Shown here: piece after piece, positions 1 to 11,277 of the stretch
Position numbering within the stretch: position 1 is the first letter of the stretch
How the letters are laid out: each line of letters opens with the position of its first letter
From: Protostelium mycophagum
Lineage: Eukaryota; Evosea; Variosea; Protosteliida; Protosteliaceae
Direction of reading: 5' to 3'
Length of the DNA stretch: 51,961 nt
NCBI GenBank assembly: GCA_002081555.1
Contig: MZNV01002831.1
Span: 1 to 51,961, forward strand
Notes under the pieces: generated by a model
Databases searched by the model: none
Seen by the model: only the letters and a program-made list of their open reading frames with translations
Told to the model about the DNA's origin: nothing
Program-made: the position numbers and the translations under genes

Positions 1-1045
1 CATTTTACTATGACTCAATGGTGGAACTCTGTTTACAAGACAGAGTTGCACTGAAATTGAATTGGAGACAATTGTTTCCAGCTAGATGAATATCACAGCA
101 GATATCCAAAATCAATCAATCACAAACAGTACATAGCTCTTTTGTACAATCACTAATATAAATCAGGGTGCATTGTAGACGTATCATGAGAAATAAAGAA
201 TAAGCAAAGAGCTCTGCACTACCCCAAAAGAATCCTTTCTTATTATCTATTGTTCCTTCAGATCCTTTCCTGGGAGTCAATCCTTCACACTGTAATGTGT
301 CACAATAAAGTAGGTTTATTCCTTTATGTATATATTATATTATATATGCATAAAGTTTAATTTTAATTAAGAATTAGGGGTTTATGGAGGAGAATAGTTA
401 GGCTGTGATGCAGAGGATCAATTGTGTTGAGGTATAAGGTAGGGCCTTTTTACAGCAGTGGGAGAATTGCCTGCCCCTGCCTATAATTTTGAGGCTGTTA
501 TGTCTGTAGATAAGGATTGGTTCTTGGTTGACTTGTAGGCAGAAGCATTATCTGGAGTGTAAGTATAAGTTATTCAAAAAGGATTGTAAGGGTCAGCTGT
601 AAGTGTTTTTTTGGGGGAGGGCTTCTAATAGCTAGCAGTTTTGAGAATATAAATTCTGAGACTATTTCAAGGCACCACCAACTCCATCTATTGACAGTAT
701 CAAATGTTGGAGGGGTTCACTGAGACCTGTACAATAACAATATTGTTCAAATGCGTCAGGGCTGTTTTGCAGAATTTTTTGCACAGATAAACACTTGATG
801 GTACATTTTATTAAATCATTGCTGTCAACCAATCACAGGTATAATAATATCAACGTTCGTTTGTCTTCATCTTTTGTCCACCGTCCTTTTGCAGTGGGCC
901 ACAATTCAAACCATCAAGGTGATAAATAACATACGTGCAAGCATAAAAGCTCACAAATCATCTGCAAAAGCAATAAAGATATGTGCACAAGAATATTCAT
1001 TGGTGGAGGTTATAGAAAGAATAGAGATAAACATATCATCTAGGT
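1..1045. other. No gene recognised at left edge
   Basis: No reading frame here shows splice-consistent continuity or a family motif. The stretch is AT-rich with T-runs. The part near 1000-1045 is probably the 3' UTR of the minus-strand EGF gene that ends at 1046. Nothing else can be supported. Confidence 0.5.
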
Positions 1046-2172
1046 TTATAAGAAAAATAGAGTGGCTATGAATAGTGGGAGGAAACCGACGAGGAATTGT
1101 GTGGCCAAGGAGCATACACCAGGATTGATGCATTTGCTTCCATCAGGGCAACCCTCTGGGCATACTGGCTGACATCCACCCTCTGACATATAGACGGATC
1201 CGGTGTAATTCGTTGGGCAAGAGCCTATGCACTTGAAAGAGCCTATCGTATTGACGCAGGTACCCAAAGGATCACAATATCCACCCTTAGCACACTCGTC
1301 TAGGTCATAGAAGCATTGTGCTCCGTCGTATCCAGTACCAGTACAGTTGCAAGTATTTGGTTGTGAGCAGATCCCTCCGTTGGCACAGCCGTATTGGCAG
1401 GAAGGAATACATCCCGTCTTTCCGTCTCCTCTATATCCTGCTGGGCAAGGGCTGCACAAGTAACTCCCCTTGGTGTTTGTACATTTTGTCTTCTTATCAC
1501 AGGCCGTGAAATTCTTCTTAAGGCATTCGTTGACATCACTCTCGCAGAGACGACCTGTCCAGCCTGGTGCATTATCGCAGGAACAAGTCCCCGCTCCAAC
1601 ACAGGTGCTTCCGTGCTGGCAAATACCGGTGGTGCTGTTGCAGACTGGAGTTTGGCAGTGGTCTCCGACCCATCCTGGTGTGACACTGCAATCACACTGG
1701 TTTGGTGCGTAACAGTTTCCCCCATTTTCACAACCCGGCACACAGACGGCGATGTTGCAGGAGGAGTTTGTCCAACCTTGTTCGCAGACACAATTTGAAG
1801 CGCTCTCGCACTTTCCGTGGACACATCCATATTGTAAGCAGTTGTAATTCTCGCAAAGAGCTCCATCATAGCCGGCAGAGCAGGTGCAAACGTCTGTTTC
1901 AATCAACCATTGAATTTAAAATTTTGAAATAACTCACTTGGTGCTGTGCATTTTCCATTAACACAAGTTGGCGAGCAGACTGGAATATCACATAATTTAC
2001 CAGACCAACCCTTCTCACAACCACAAGAGTTACCAGGGAGACATCTGCAGTAGAGTCAGTTGATGTCTCAAATGAAGAAGAGAGCTCACGTTCCGTGCAC
2101 ACATGTAGGGTTACACCTCTGTGCATAAGCTGACAGTCCAAATAGTAGACATAAGAGGATAATTGTCTTCAT
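1046..2172 (-). CDS. Secreted/GPI-type EGF-repeat surface protein
   Basis: Three exons (2172-2090, 2044-1938, 1893-1046) give a 345-residue protein. It opens with a signal peptide (MKTIILLCLLFGLSAYAQ). Tandem six-cysteine EGF-like modules follow across residues about 20-320, including calcium-binding-type segments (DVNECLKKN, DLDECAKGG) and repeated CxCxxGW patterns. The last ~18 residues are uncharged and hydrophobic (FLVGFLPLFIATLFFL), as in a GPI-attachment signal or a single membrane anchor. Both introns are GTGAG...CAG and keep cysteine spacing intact, which supports the start at 2172. This looks like a cell-surface adhesion or recognition protein of the kind common in amoebae, but no ligand can be inferred. 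It lies head-to-head with another EGF-bearing gene. Confidence 0.88.
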
Positions 2173-3007
2173 CTATCGTAACGTTGTTGCAGGTGTGTTG
2201 CCGTTCTTTCTTCGTTTGAACTTCTGTCACCGGTTGAATGTCGACAACTACACGGCCACAACGCAGTCGACATTTCGACAACGTGGTCGAAAATTCACCA
2301 AGATTTCCACCCGAAAATCTTTTTCCGCACAACTTTTATCAGGTCTACAATCGCACCAAAAAAGGAAGGAGAGTCGAGCTGTATCATTGTGAGGACAAGA
2401 GAGTGATTGAATGTGACATAGTACACTTGACCTTCTCAAGTTCAAAATTTTGCTCTTCAGAAAGATCGATTTGGTAACAACCGAAATTAGAAACCTGGAT
2501 CTCCGATGACCAATCTTATCCACAGAGCCGATGTGACCTGACTTCTTCTCTGCATCATCTCCATCTGATATTCTGAGTGCTTATTCGTTGAATTGAGAAT
2601 ACCCTTGAGAAGAGCACTGGCTGATGGAGAAGGTGCGTACTTTCATTTTTCTTGTCCTCGGGGATTGTAGACAAAGAGAAGCTTGTCCACCCTGAAACCA
2701 ATAAAGGTGTCCTCCCTGGGGTCCAGCCTTCATCTCCACCCTCAGAAAGAATATTTTCAATTTTTTGTGGCGTGTCATTGATGCTATGATGACAGATAGT
2801 GTCAATTGACCCGTTATCGTGTATTTCCTCTATTCTCACTTTCATTGGGCTGTGGCACAGCTCTCCCGTGTCACGTTAAAGAACGTTCATCTTCTTTCCG
2901 ATAGGGCTCTCTCTTTCTTTTCTGCTGAGTTTGTTCATAATCAGCATTCCTCCCCAGGCACACCTGCACTATTCCTCCCAATGCATAGAACCGCACTATT
3001 CCTCTCA
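2173..3007. promoter_or_regulatory. Divergent intergenic region between two EGF-type genes
   Basis: This 835-base stretch separates the starts of the minus-strand EGF-repeat gene and the plus-strand EGF/7TM gene, so it should hold both promoters. Short open frames occur on both strands, but none shows motifs or splice logic. Its right end contains the first part of a 27-base repeat that runs into the downstream coding region. Confidence 0.5.
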
Positions 3008-3043
3008 ATGCATAGACCTGCACTATTCCTCCCCATCCTAATT
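2963..3043 (+). repeat. Three 27-base direct repeats at the 5' end of the EGF/7TM gene
   Basis: Units at 2963-2989, 2990-3016 and 3017-3043 share the core CTATTCCTCCC. The second unit differs by a few bases and the third diverges at its 3' end. The unit length is a multiple of three. Read in the frame of the downstream gene, each repeat encodes a nine-residue block of the type xALFLxMHR. The repeats create alternative in-frame ATG codons and so blur the true start. Confidence 0.85.
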
Positions 3044-4636
3044 GTACTTTCTCTGCACTATTCTTCTGGGCAGGATATTTCAGCTTCAAGTAGTATCGCT
3101 GTGAACCAGACTGCTCCTCCAACAAGGATATACGACTGCCGCATCAACAAGTGACCGTTTAAACTAACGAATGATTATCTCATTGCATGATGACGATTAA
3201 TTTTATTCAGCCCGTCTTGTAACGGAAATGGGGTCTGTCAGTACGATGGCACTTGTAGATGTTACAACGGGTGAGCAGTAGTATCTCAGTAACCATATCT
3301 AAATATCACTAGCTTCTTTGGGCCACTAAATGATAATCGAGGAGGCATCGGTGATACCTGCCCACTGAGTAAATATTGGCGTCTATCATTAATATTAAAG
3401 GTTGTAGGTGTGGCGTTATTACCGGGGATATATGATACATATATACATCAAGCCTTGATATACCAAGGGGTGATATATTCATTCCTGACAGCAATCACAT
3501 TATACCGTCTGGTGATTCAGTACTTTATCTCTGGTACCGATAGAAACCTTTCTGTACTTATAGTGTGGTGGGTCTTATTACTCGTTCTCATACACGCAAT
3601 ATGTAAGTATCTTCTATCAAGGATATTACTCAACATTATTAGTTCGATTACTACACTGCATAGATTATTGGGGGATGCTTGGGAAGATCAGCTATAAGGC
3701 TATGATCGCTACTTATGGATTTAGTGACCCAATGTTTCTGCTCATCTTCACCGCATTATTATTTCATTGGTAGGAGTACTCAAATCGTGATCATGTTAAA
3801 AGGGTCACAGGGCGGAACTGTATTATTCATCGATTAGAAAGATAAAGAAGGAGGAGATGCTGAAAAAGATTAAACCGGGATATCAACCCAATCTCAGCAT
3901 TGAGGAGGTAGATATTTAATGAAAATACACGACTGACTAGTTCAGGTCATGGCAAAGATGAATTTTGTCTCCAAGTTCAGATTTGCTTATCTAGCACTCG
4001 CCATTATCTCCTTCGGCGTTTATATTGCTTCAGTGAGATCATTATTCAATTACTCATATATTTATTTATTCTAGTGTGTCATACACTTGACGGGAAGAGA
4101 CCGAAATGTCGTGGATGCATACCGAGGATTCTCTAGCATATATTTCGTTGTTCTTTGGGTTATATTCGGAGTAGGATATGTCATATACGGCATAAGGTTG
4201 ATACAGATCATGCCAAACGGTGTCACCAACCGAATTAAAGCAGTGAGTATATGAATAATGATAATCATGCTGAGATAGCACAGATTATGTTTCTGATCGG
4301 GATGTTTGCTGTATGCAATACCACAGTCAATTGTACATCATACGCATTATCATTCAAGTCAAAAGGAATTGAAGCAATCAGGGTGAGTATGAATATGTAT
4401 ATGTATATTGAGAAGATTAGGAGGTGTATGCATGGTCTACACTTCATTGGGTGGCAGCATTCTGTGCTCTAAATATATTCATGCCGATATGGGAGTGGAA
4501 CAAATGGTTCAATCCTACCGTTATCAAGTCTCTCAGAAGCACAAGAACAGACGGAAGCACAAAATCAGGAGGAAATACGAAAGCTGGGTCCTCATTAGAA
4601 CTGGAGATGGTCCCGGGGGATAATAATCTTGTATAA
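3008..4636 (+). CDS. EGF-like ectodomain fused to a seven-helix membrane protein (THH1/TOM1/TOM3-like)
   Basis: Nine exons (3008-3150, 3211-3270, 3313-3602, 3643-3769, 3811-3907, 3946-4032, 4075-4242, 4275-4382, 4424-4636) give 430 residues. The N-terminus is signal-peptide-like (ALFLPILIVLSLHYSSG). An EGF-like motif follows (CNGNGVCQYDGTCRC, near residue 55), then about seven hydrophobic helices, and a hydrophilic Ser/Gly/Thr-rich tail that should be cytoplasmic. The segment FLLIFTALLFHWAELYY resembles the conserved FWAE helix of the plant THH1/TOM1/TOM3 family; that link is an inference from memory. The protein could be a receptor-like membrane protein. An in-frame upstream ATG exists because of the 27-base repeats. 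The intron at 4243-4274 is only 32 bases. Confidence 0.8.
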
Positions 4637-4920
4637 ACTGTCATTTTTCAGTTCTGACTTGCTGCCCGAATAGATTTCATGAAGAATAGTGAAGCTTGAG
4701 TCGAGTAGTTGTGTGATGTTAAGGAAGTAGGAAGGGAGGGATTGGTTGGAAGTGGTGGAAAGAGCAGATTTGATTGGTTTGTCTTTCGCTGTAAATTCAT
4801 TTTTTCTGCGGGGTTATTTTCCTCTTGTTTTTGCGGAAGGGAGCAAGGGGGGCACACGGCCTCTGCACGATAGAACCTGCTTATAGAACTTGTTTTCTTC
4901 TGTTGTGATTATTCACAAAA
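4637..4920. other. Intergenic region upstream of the coiled-coil/WD40 gene
   Basis: No coding signal is seen. The stretch holds the 3' UTR of the 7TM gene and the likely promoter of the next gene. Confidence 0.5.
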
Positions 4921-7900
4921 ATGGCAAAAAGGCAGACTCTCACTCAGTCATTTTCTGAGGTATGCCAGAAATCATAGACTTAAACTGCGATAAGAATGGT
5001 TTTGGAGGATTACAGCTGCAAAAAGGGGTTCTCAAAATCAAATATGAACTTGCCAGATTTGGTTTGAGATTTATTATTTACAGCTAGGAGCAGCAGGCCT
5101 GAGGCAATCCTCCTCTGCTCAAAGGCTTTCAGCTCGCTTGGTTGATTCTGTCAAGGTAAGTGCGATTTTGTGGCGTAGTTTTCGGCTCCTCTTCTTACAA
5201 TGTGTGTGTGAATTTATGTTCCTATAGGGATCGCAGGATTGGAATGTGAGAGCGTCACCACAAGTAACAGGAGAAGTGAGTAGCGTTGAATATATATTTG
5301 ATATATATTATGTATATTCTAAGTAGGACTCGATTTAACTCTACTGAGTGGACAATAGAAGAAGAGGATGAGCATCAGTTCCCGAAGTAGGATGAAGTCA
5401 GTATCCTTATTGAGTGTGAAGGAGGGCCTGCCTGATATGTATTCAGAGGTAACTGTGCTTAGATGCATATAGATATTCATGGTGATAGATATTGATGGTA
5501 TTGGCACCAGAAATAGCATTTAAAGATGTATTAGAATATATATCATCCTCCTTAGGTGGTACCCCTAATAATATCATAAAATTAGAGTACAGCGCTTCCA
5601 GAGATGAAACCAACAACTGGCATATCATAAATGATGATCATAAATGGAAGCAAGTTGCAGAGGTATCAATATTATTATTCATATCAATATGTTGTTATAT
5701 ATATAATAATATTTTGCAAGTCTGTCAAAATATTGAAAATAACATGGGATGTTAATTCAGAGACGCCAAAATGGACAAAGCCACAACTTCAGAGGTAATT
5801 CTGAAGAATAATAATAAGTATATATTCACAAAGACAGAGCAGCATCGAGTAGGACAGCTATAACACCGATATTAGAAATATCATCATCAGAGGAGGAGAA
5901 GAATGTGGTGATGAAGAATACAACCGCAGAGGAAGATAAAGAAAGGGAAATGATGTTACAGAGAAGATATCAACAGAAGATGATCAATCAATTGGATGAG
6001 GTAATGTATTATATTTTTATTATATACCAGTATGCTAATAACACTCTTAGGATTCAGATAGCGATGACGAGGATGAAATGTGAGTGATATGATATCATAT
6101 ATATATATGGTTGATAATAAATATCAGAGAGGAGATGGGGACGATAGAGGAGATCGATATAGAGGGTCTATATGATATCGATAAACTCAATCAAATATTG
6201 AAAAAGGAGAGAGAGAATATCCACATCATATCAAAGAATCTCAACAAAGAAATAGCAAGAGATAAGAGGGTAAATAGATGATATATATATACAATGATAT
6301 ATGTACAATCATGACGAGGACAGGCATTCCAAACACTCCAGTTTATAAAGCCGAATTTGGATGTATTGAAGGACTCATTACAAGAGGCTGCAGACAAGGT
6401 AATATTGATATTGATAAAATAAGATGAATGAACCATTTATATAGCTCACTGCAAAATTAAAAGAGGGGACAAAGGAATTGATACAACTAAGAGGGATATC
6501 AAGAGATTTAAAGAAGGAGTATACTCAATTCATCATTGACATAAATAATGCAAAGGAGGATCTCGAGGATATCAGAGCACAGCATATAGAGGCAATATCA
6601 GATCAACAAACAAAGAAAACCAATCACCAGAAGATGCTCGTTGAATCGTTCGCGATGATTAAGATATTGGAAGAGGTCAAGTATGATGTTATAAGGATGG
6701 GACTTATGTTTATAGACGAATGAGGAATTGACGGTATCATATGAGAAGTATAATAAAGAGCATAGATCGATAAGAGAGGAGCATGCAAAGATACTAGCTG
6801 ATTGGTCCAATCAAGAGAGAAACAGAGATTTATGTAACCAAAAGATAGTCAAAATCAAGGCCATCAACGATCAACTATTAACACATATCTCAAAATACCA
6901 ACACGATTCCACTGATATCAGAGCCATCAGAATGGGTATATATCTATATTATAATATAGCTATGTTAATATAGTTAGCGATATCTGATGCAGAAGCATCG
7001 ATGGCAAATATAGATGCAGAAGATAAGAATTCATCTAAAACGAGGAGTATCAATATTAATGAATCAAATAGAAGAGGTTCTATATTCGATGATGAACTAC
7101 ATCAACGTGCAATGTAAACATATATATTATCATATATATCATGTAATATATATCATCATATATATATATCATCACATCAATATTTATCATAACAAGGGAT
7201 ATATTAAACGAATCATTCGAAGGGGATCAATATGAGGAATATGTCACAGGAGCTCCATTATTCCCTGAAAATATGGATAAATCTCAGGTCAAGTGAGTAG
7301 AATACTTCTTTTATTATTATATATGATATAATAATTTATATATAGATGTCTATTAGCTACAGAGAGATATGTGTGGGCGGGGTATCACGATGGAAGTATT
7401 CGTATATTTGATATAGATGATATGTCAGTATTAGAAGAGAGGATTGGGGTACACACAGCTGCGATTGTTGATATCAAACAAATACGAGATGACCAAATAT
7501 GGACAGCTTCTACAGAGGGACAGATAGCAGTATGGTTGAATGATGTAAATACTCTCATAAATATCAAAATAACAATATGACAGAAGAGTACACCTGTGAA
7601 GAGTATCACAACGATAGGACCAAAGTCAATGATACAAGTAAAAGATACAGTGTGGGTATCCACCATAGATGGACTCATCACTGTATACGATATAAAGGTA
7701 TATATATATAATAATCATATAATAATCATACAATAATACACGATAGACATACAAAGGACAGAAGGTGAAGGTCAGCAACAGCACATTGGTAGTAGTGAAC
7801 TGCTTATTAACCCGTGGTACTCGTGTATGGTGTGGAACCGATAAATCGATATTAGTCTACAATTCAACGGTAAATAGAGAGTTTTAAATAAATAATAACC

Positions 7901-8727
7901 TATATAAAGTCGAGAAAGAAGATACAAAAGTTGGAGGGGCACCAAGAGTCTGTGACAGTCATGTGTGAAGCAAACGGACAAGTGAGTGTGGATATGTGGG
8001 TATATATTGATATGCATTAGGTATGGAGTGCATCAGAGAATAATATGATATTATGGGATGCTGATAATTATGTTCCCTTGAGATTATATCAATTCGAAGG
8101 CACAAAGATAAAGAGTTTCTTACACGTGAAGAACAGCAATATGCTTTGGTGTGGTACATACAATGTCTCAGTTATAGCATTCAATACAAAGGTATATAAT
8201 ATATTATATATTATATATATTATATATATCTTCAACAGCATAGACTGATTACTGATATCATCAGACACAAGAACAGATATCAGAATTTAGAACAAAGCAT
8301 AAGAATGCGGTGAACGCGATGGTATTGGATGAGTTAGGGAGGATATGGACGGGTGGAAGTGATGGTCTTATTTATGTATACCAATCCAGATCAATCACAG
8401 AGGATCATCAATCCACCAATCACTCTTCATCACAGGTATAGAATGCACACGATGATTATGTGCAACATCTTATTTATAAAGTTCGATGCTCCTCTCGAAA
8501 AAGAAAAGTTTGCATTAAGAGGGTCTATCCACTCGGAGATATCATACATCAGCCAGGTTTCAGAGCAGCAGGTATTGATATTTATATCCGTATTTGGGAT
8601 AGAGGCTGATTCTCTTTAGGAGGTGAATAACACGAGTAATAATAATAGTAACACTGGAACACCGATTACTTCACCGACTACCACAAGGTCTAAATGGAAG
8701 AGATTCTTCCTATCTCATGATAAATGA
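4921..8727 (+). CDS. Coiled-coil protein with C-terminal WD40 propeller
   Basis: About 22 exons separated by AT-rich introns, many with ATAT runs, can be joined in one frame from MAKRQTLTQSFSELGAAG at 4921 to a TGA at 8725-8727, giving roughly 850 residues. The N-terminal third is polar. The middle (exons about 5840-7110) is Glu/Lys/Gln-rich with long heptad-like helices such as LIQLRGISRDLKKEY. From about 7347 onward WD40-type strands recur: WAGYHDGSIRIFDI, IWTASTEGQIAVWL, VWVSTIDGLITVYDI, VWSASENNMILWD, IWTGGSDGLIYVY. The fold suggests a scaffold for protein-protein contacts. No specific orthologue is recognised. The exon joined at about 5353 needs an acceptor inside ACAATAG, so that junction is less certain. 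The 3' end lies 48 bases from the convergent bZIP gene. Confidence 0.78.
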
Positions 8728-8775
8728 TTTTTGTATTTATAGCTCTTTATCTATTTACACTTTACAATCCTATGC

Positions 8776-9524
8776 CTATGCGACCCACTGTGGGTTTAGA
8801 GGAGTAGTTCCAAGTCCTTGTTGGGCAGCGATCGAAGTGAAGTATTGTGAGTACATATATAGTGCTATCACTGTGTACCAAGAAGCTGCTCTTTCTGTGA
8901 GTCCCTCGGTTTGTGGCATCTGGTTGAGTGCGGAAGTCTGAGAGCGCTCCAAACTCTTTGACAAAAGCGGTGATTGTCCAATCATGTTTTGGAGGCTGAG
9001 GAGCTCCTTCTTCAAAATCTCATTCTCTGTCTCTAATCTCGCACATTCATTGGCGATCTCCCTCTTTTCCGTGGTGAGTTGCGTGACTTCTCCTTCTAGC
9101 TCCTCTTTTTGTGCCTTCTTCCGTTCTCTGGAGACCCGAGCAGATCGCTTGTTGGCCTCTAATCTCTCCTTATGACGATCATTCTCCTCCGTTCTGATCT
9201 TCTTATGAGGTGAGGGATTGGGTGAAAGAGAAGCTAAAGGGAGGTCAGAAAATATACATCAGTTACCAAGCCCTTACTCGAAACATTATCTTCGGTAAGA
9301 AGCCATTGATCAATCTCAGGCTTGTAATCAAATTCTAGCTGTCCAATTGAAGGGGGAGGGATAGCAATTGTGTGGTCTGATTCTGGTTCGTGTTCTGTTT
9401 GATCAGAGAAGAGGAGGTCATCACTCATGAGAGGAGAAAATTGGAATTCTGAGTTCAGAAGAGAGGTTCCCTCGATGCCGAGTAATTCATCTAAAGATAG
9501 CTCTTGATCATCATTGCCTTGCAT
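8776..9524 (-). CDS. bZIP transcription factor
   Basis: Two exons (9524-9278 and 9233-8776) give 234 residues. The N-terminal ~95 residues are acidic and rich in Asp, Glu, Leu and Ser (DDQELSLDELLGIEG), typical of an activation region. The basic region NKRSARVSRERKKAQ matches the bZIP signature N-x-x-S/A-A-x-x-S/C-R-x-R-K. It is followed by leucine heptads (LEGEVTQLTTEKREI, LETENEILKKELLSL). bZIP proteins bind ACGT-core DNA as dimers in the nucleus. The divergent upstream region carries two ACGT palindromes, so feedback on its own promoter is possible. The subfamily (CREB/ATF, AP-1 or other) cannot be set by eye. Confidence 0.92.
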
Positions 9525-9881
9525 TTTGTGTTGTGTGTCTTGTTGTCTCGTGGTGGTTGGTTCGGTGAAAGCTCCTTGTTGCTGAATTGGAACACGAATT
9601 ATGACACGGCAACAAACAATTTATTCATCACGTGATCGGCCCAGAAAGGCCTTTTCGCCGATTTCCGGAGGAAGTTTCCCAAACTCCGGAAGACGTCTGA
9701 ACAAGGAGGGCTCTACTTGATCAAACCTTCTCACTCGTTTCTGTGGCCCAACACCACTATCTTGTCTCTGTGATGAATTTGTGCAAGTTTGAGTCAGGAT
9801 GACTTTTACGGTCGGAGAAACGGGAGAATCGAAGGAAAGCTGGTTTTTGCAGAACTGTCAACAGAAAAACAACAACACAAG
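9525..9881. promoter_or_regulatory. Bidirectional promoter between bZIP and hydrolase genes, with ACGT palindromes
   Basis: The two genes start back to back across 357 bases. The region contains ATCACGTGAT at 9628-9637, GACGTC at 9692-9697, and an inverted repeat TTCCGGAG (9663-9670) / CTCCGGAA (9684-9691). CACGTG and GACGTC are classic bZIP or bHLH target cores. CACGTG-like words also occur elsewhere in the window, so binding here is only a suggestion. Confidence 0.45.
9663..9691. repeat. Inverted repeat, 8-base arms
   Basis: TTCCGGAG and its exact reverse complement CTCCGGAA are separated by 13 bases in the bidirectional promoter. It could be a dimeric factor site (Ets-like GGAA/TTCC cores) or chance. 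Confidence 0.6.
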
Positions 9882-11261
9882 ATGCCACAGTTGATCGTTG
9901 GAAGGAATAGGGGAAGTAAAGCTACAATCAATTATCTCGTACATGGAGAAGGTCCCATTAAGATCCTCTTCGTAATGGGTGAGAACCATCCATGCACAAT
10001 CAACTAATTTTCGTTTTACTGACGAACTGAGGGTTGGCTTCAACATTAGATTCTTGGCAATTACAGGTTCGTTACATTGGGTATTATGCGCCGTAACACA
10101 AGTAGGTAGACGCCTTTGTGACTGAAAGAGATGAGAAAGGAGCAGCAGTGAGATACGACCCCCGCTATCAGATCTGTGTTTATGATAATAGAGGAATAGG
10201 TGCACGAAGAATCACTTCTTCTCGCTGAACTGGATCAGGTCTCTCTAGCTCTCCTTTGGGAAGATATACCACGGATATGATGGCTCTCGATGGACTTGAG
10301 CTTTTACTGCATCTTGGTTGGAAAGACTTCCATCTTATAGGTGTCTCTATGGGTAATTAACCTTCTCACAAAACTATTCGTATTCATCCTTCACAGGAGG
10401 AATGATCAGCCTTCGAATGGCAGTGTACTTGACAGATGTACAATATAAAGATGTTCTCAATGCGGCTCTTCCTCAGCTATCCTCTCTGATGTTGGTGGTC
10501 ACACATTATGGTGGTCCCCACTCTGAACAACCTGCAGAGGGTAAAAAGATAGCTGTGAGTATCTATATTCTATAGATGATATTATACATTTATATCTGAT
10601 ATAATAACAGAGAAAGATGTTATTTGCATTAACAGAAGAGAAGAGAACAAAGAGGATATTGCCATTATTATTCTCAAAGGTAAATATTCATCATAGATAC
10701 AATATTAAACAATACTAGAGGTTCTTAAGTGATCCTGATAATTATAAAGAGGCCTATGATGGAATAATATCATCAAGAAAGATAGAGGGAGGTAAACCCC
10801 CCTTATTCGGTCTACTAGGACAGGTAATAATATATATAATATTAATATATAATAATATATATAGATACATGCGGTGAATAAACATTTTGTGACAAAGGAG
10901 GAATTAGAGAAGTTGAGGGATAGTGGGGTACCGATTATGGTCATGACAGGAGATCAGGATCTATTAGTTGATCCAAGGAATTCTCAAGAGTTGAATGAGA
11001 TCTTACACCCAGCAGAGTACCTACTCATCCCAGGTATATATGATATATATATATGATATATATATATATGATATATACATGTAATAACAGAGAATAGAGA
11101 CAGGACATGCGATAAATGCAGAGAGGAAGGAAATATTTAATGAAGCAATGTTAAGACACGTAAAGAGAGGAGAAGAAAAGAAGAATGAGATGAATGATGT
11201 GACAAGGAGTAGAGTACAGGGAGATATCGTCACTACAATAACCACTACGATACAAGGATGA
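9882..11261 (+). CDS. Alpha/beta-hydrolase fold protein
   Basis: Several exons join into an alpha/beta-hydrolase. Visible elements in order are the first strand and oxyanion region (ILFVMG), YQICVYDNRGIG (strand plus Asp), SSSPLGRYTTDMMALDGLE, the nucleophile elbow GVSMGGM with its serine, VMTGDQDLLVDP carrying the acid residue, and ETGHAI carrying the catalytic histidine. The Ser-Asp-His triad is therefore complete. Start ATG 9882 (MPQLIVG) is the first in-frame ATG, and stop is TGA at 11259-11261. One problem is at 10102-10109. The exon reading SLHWVLCAVTQ and the next in-frame segment VDAFVTERDEKG are offset by a tandem GTAG. Either a very short 25-base intron (10081-10105) or a 4-base duplication explains it. 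The substrate is unknown. Confidence 0.85.
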
Positions 11262-11277
11262 AATACAACAATATTAT

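Noticed and set aside
1300-1902. A 200-codon alternative minus-strand frame over the EGF gene
   Set aside because: It is the shifted frame of the cysteine-rich EGF repeats, where stop codons are rare. It lacks the cysteine pattern.
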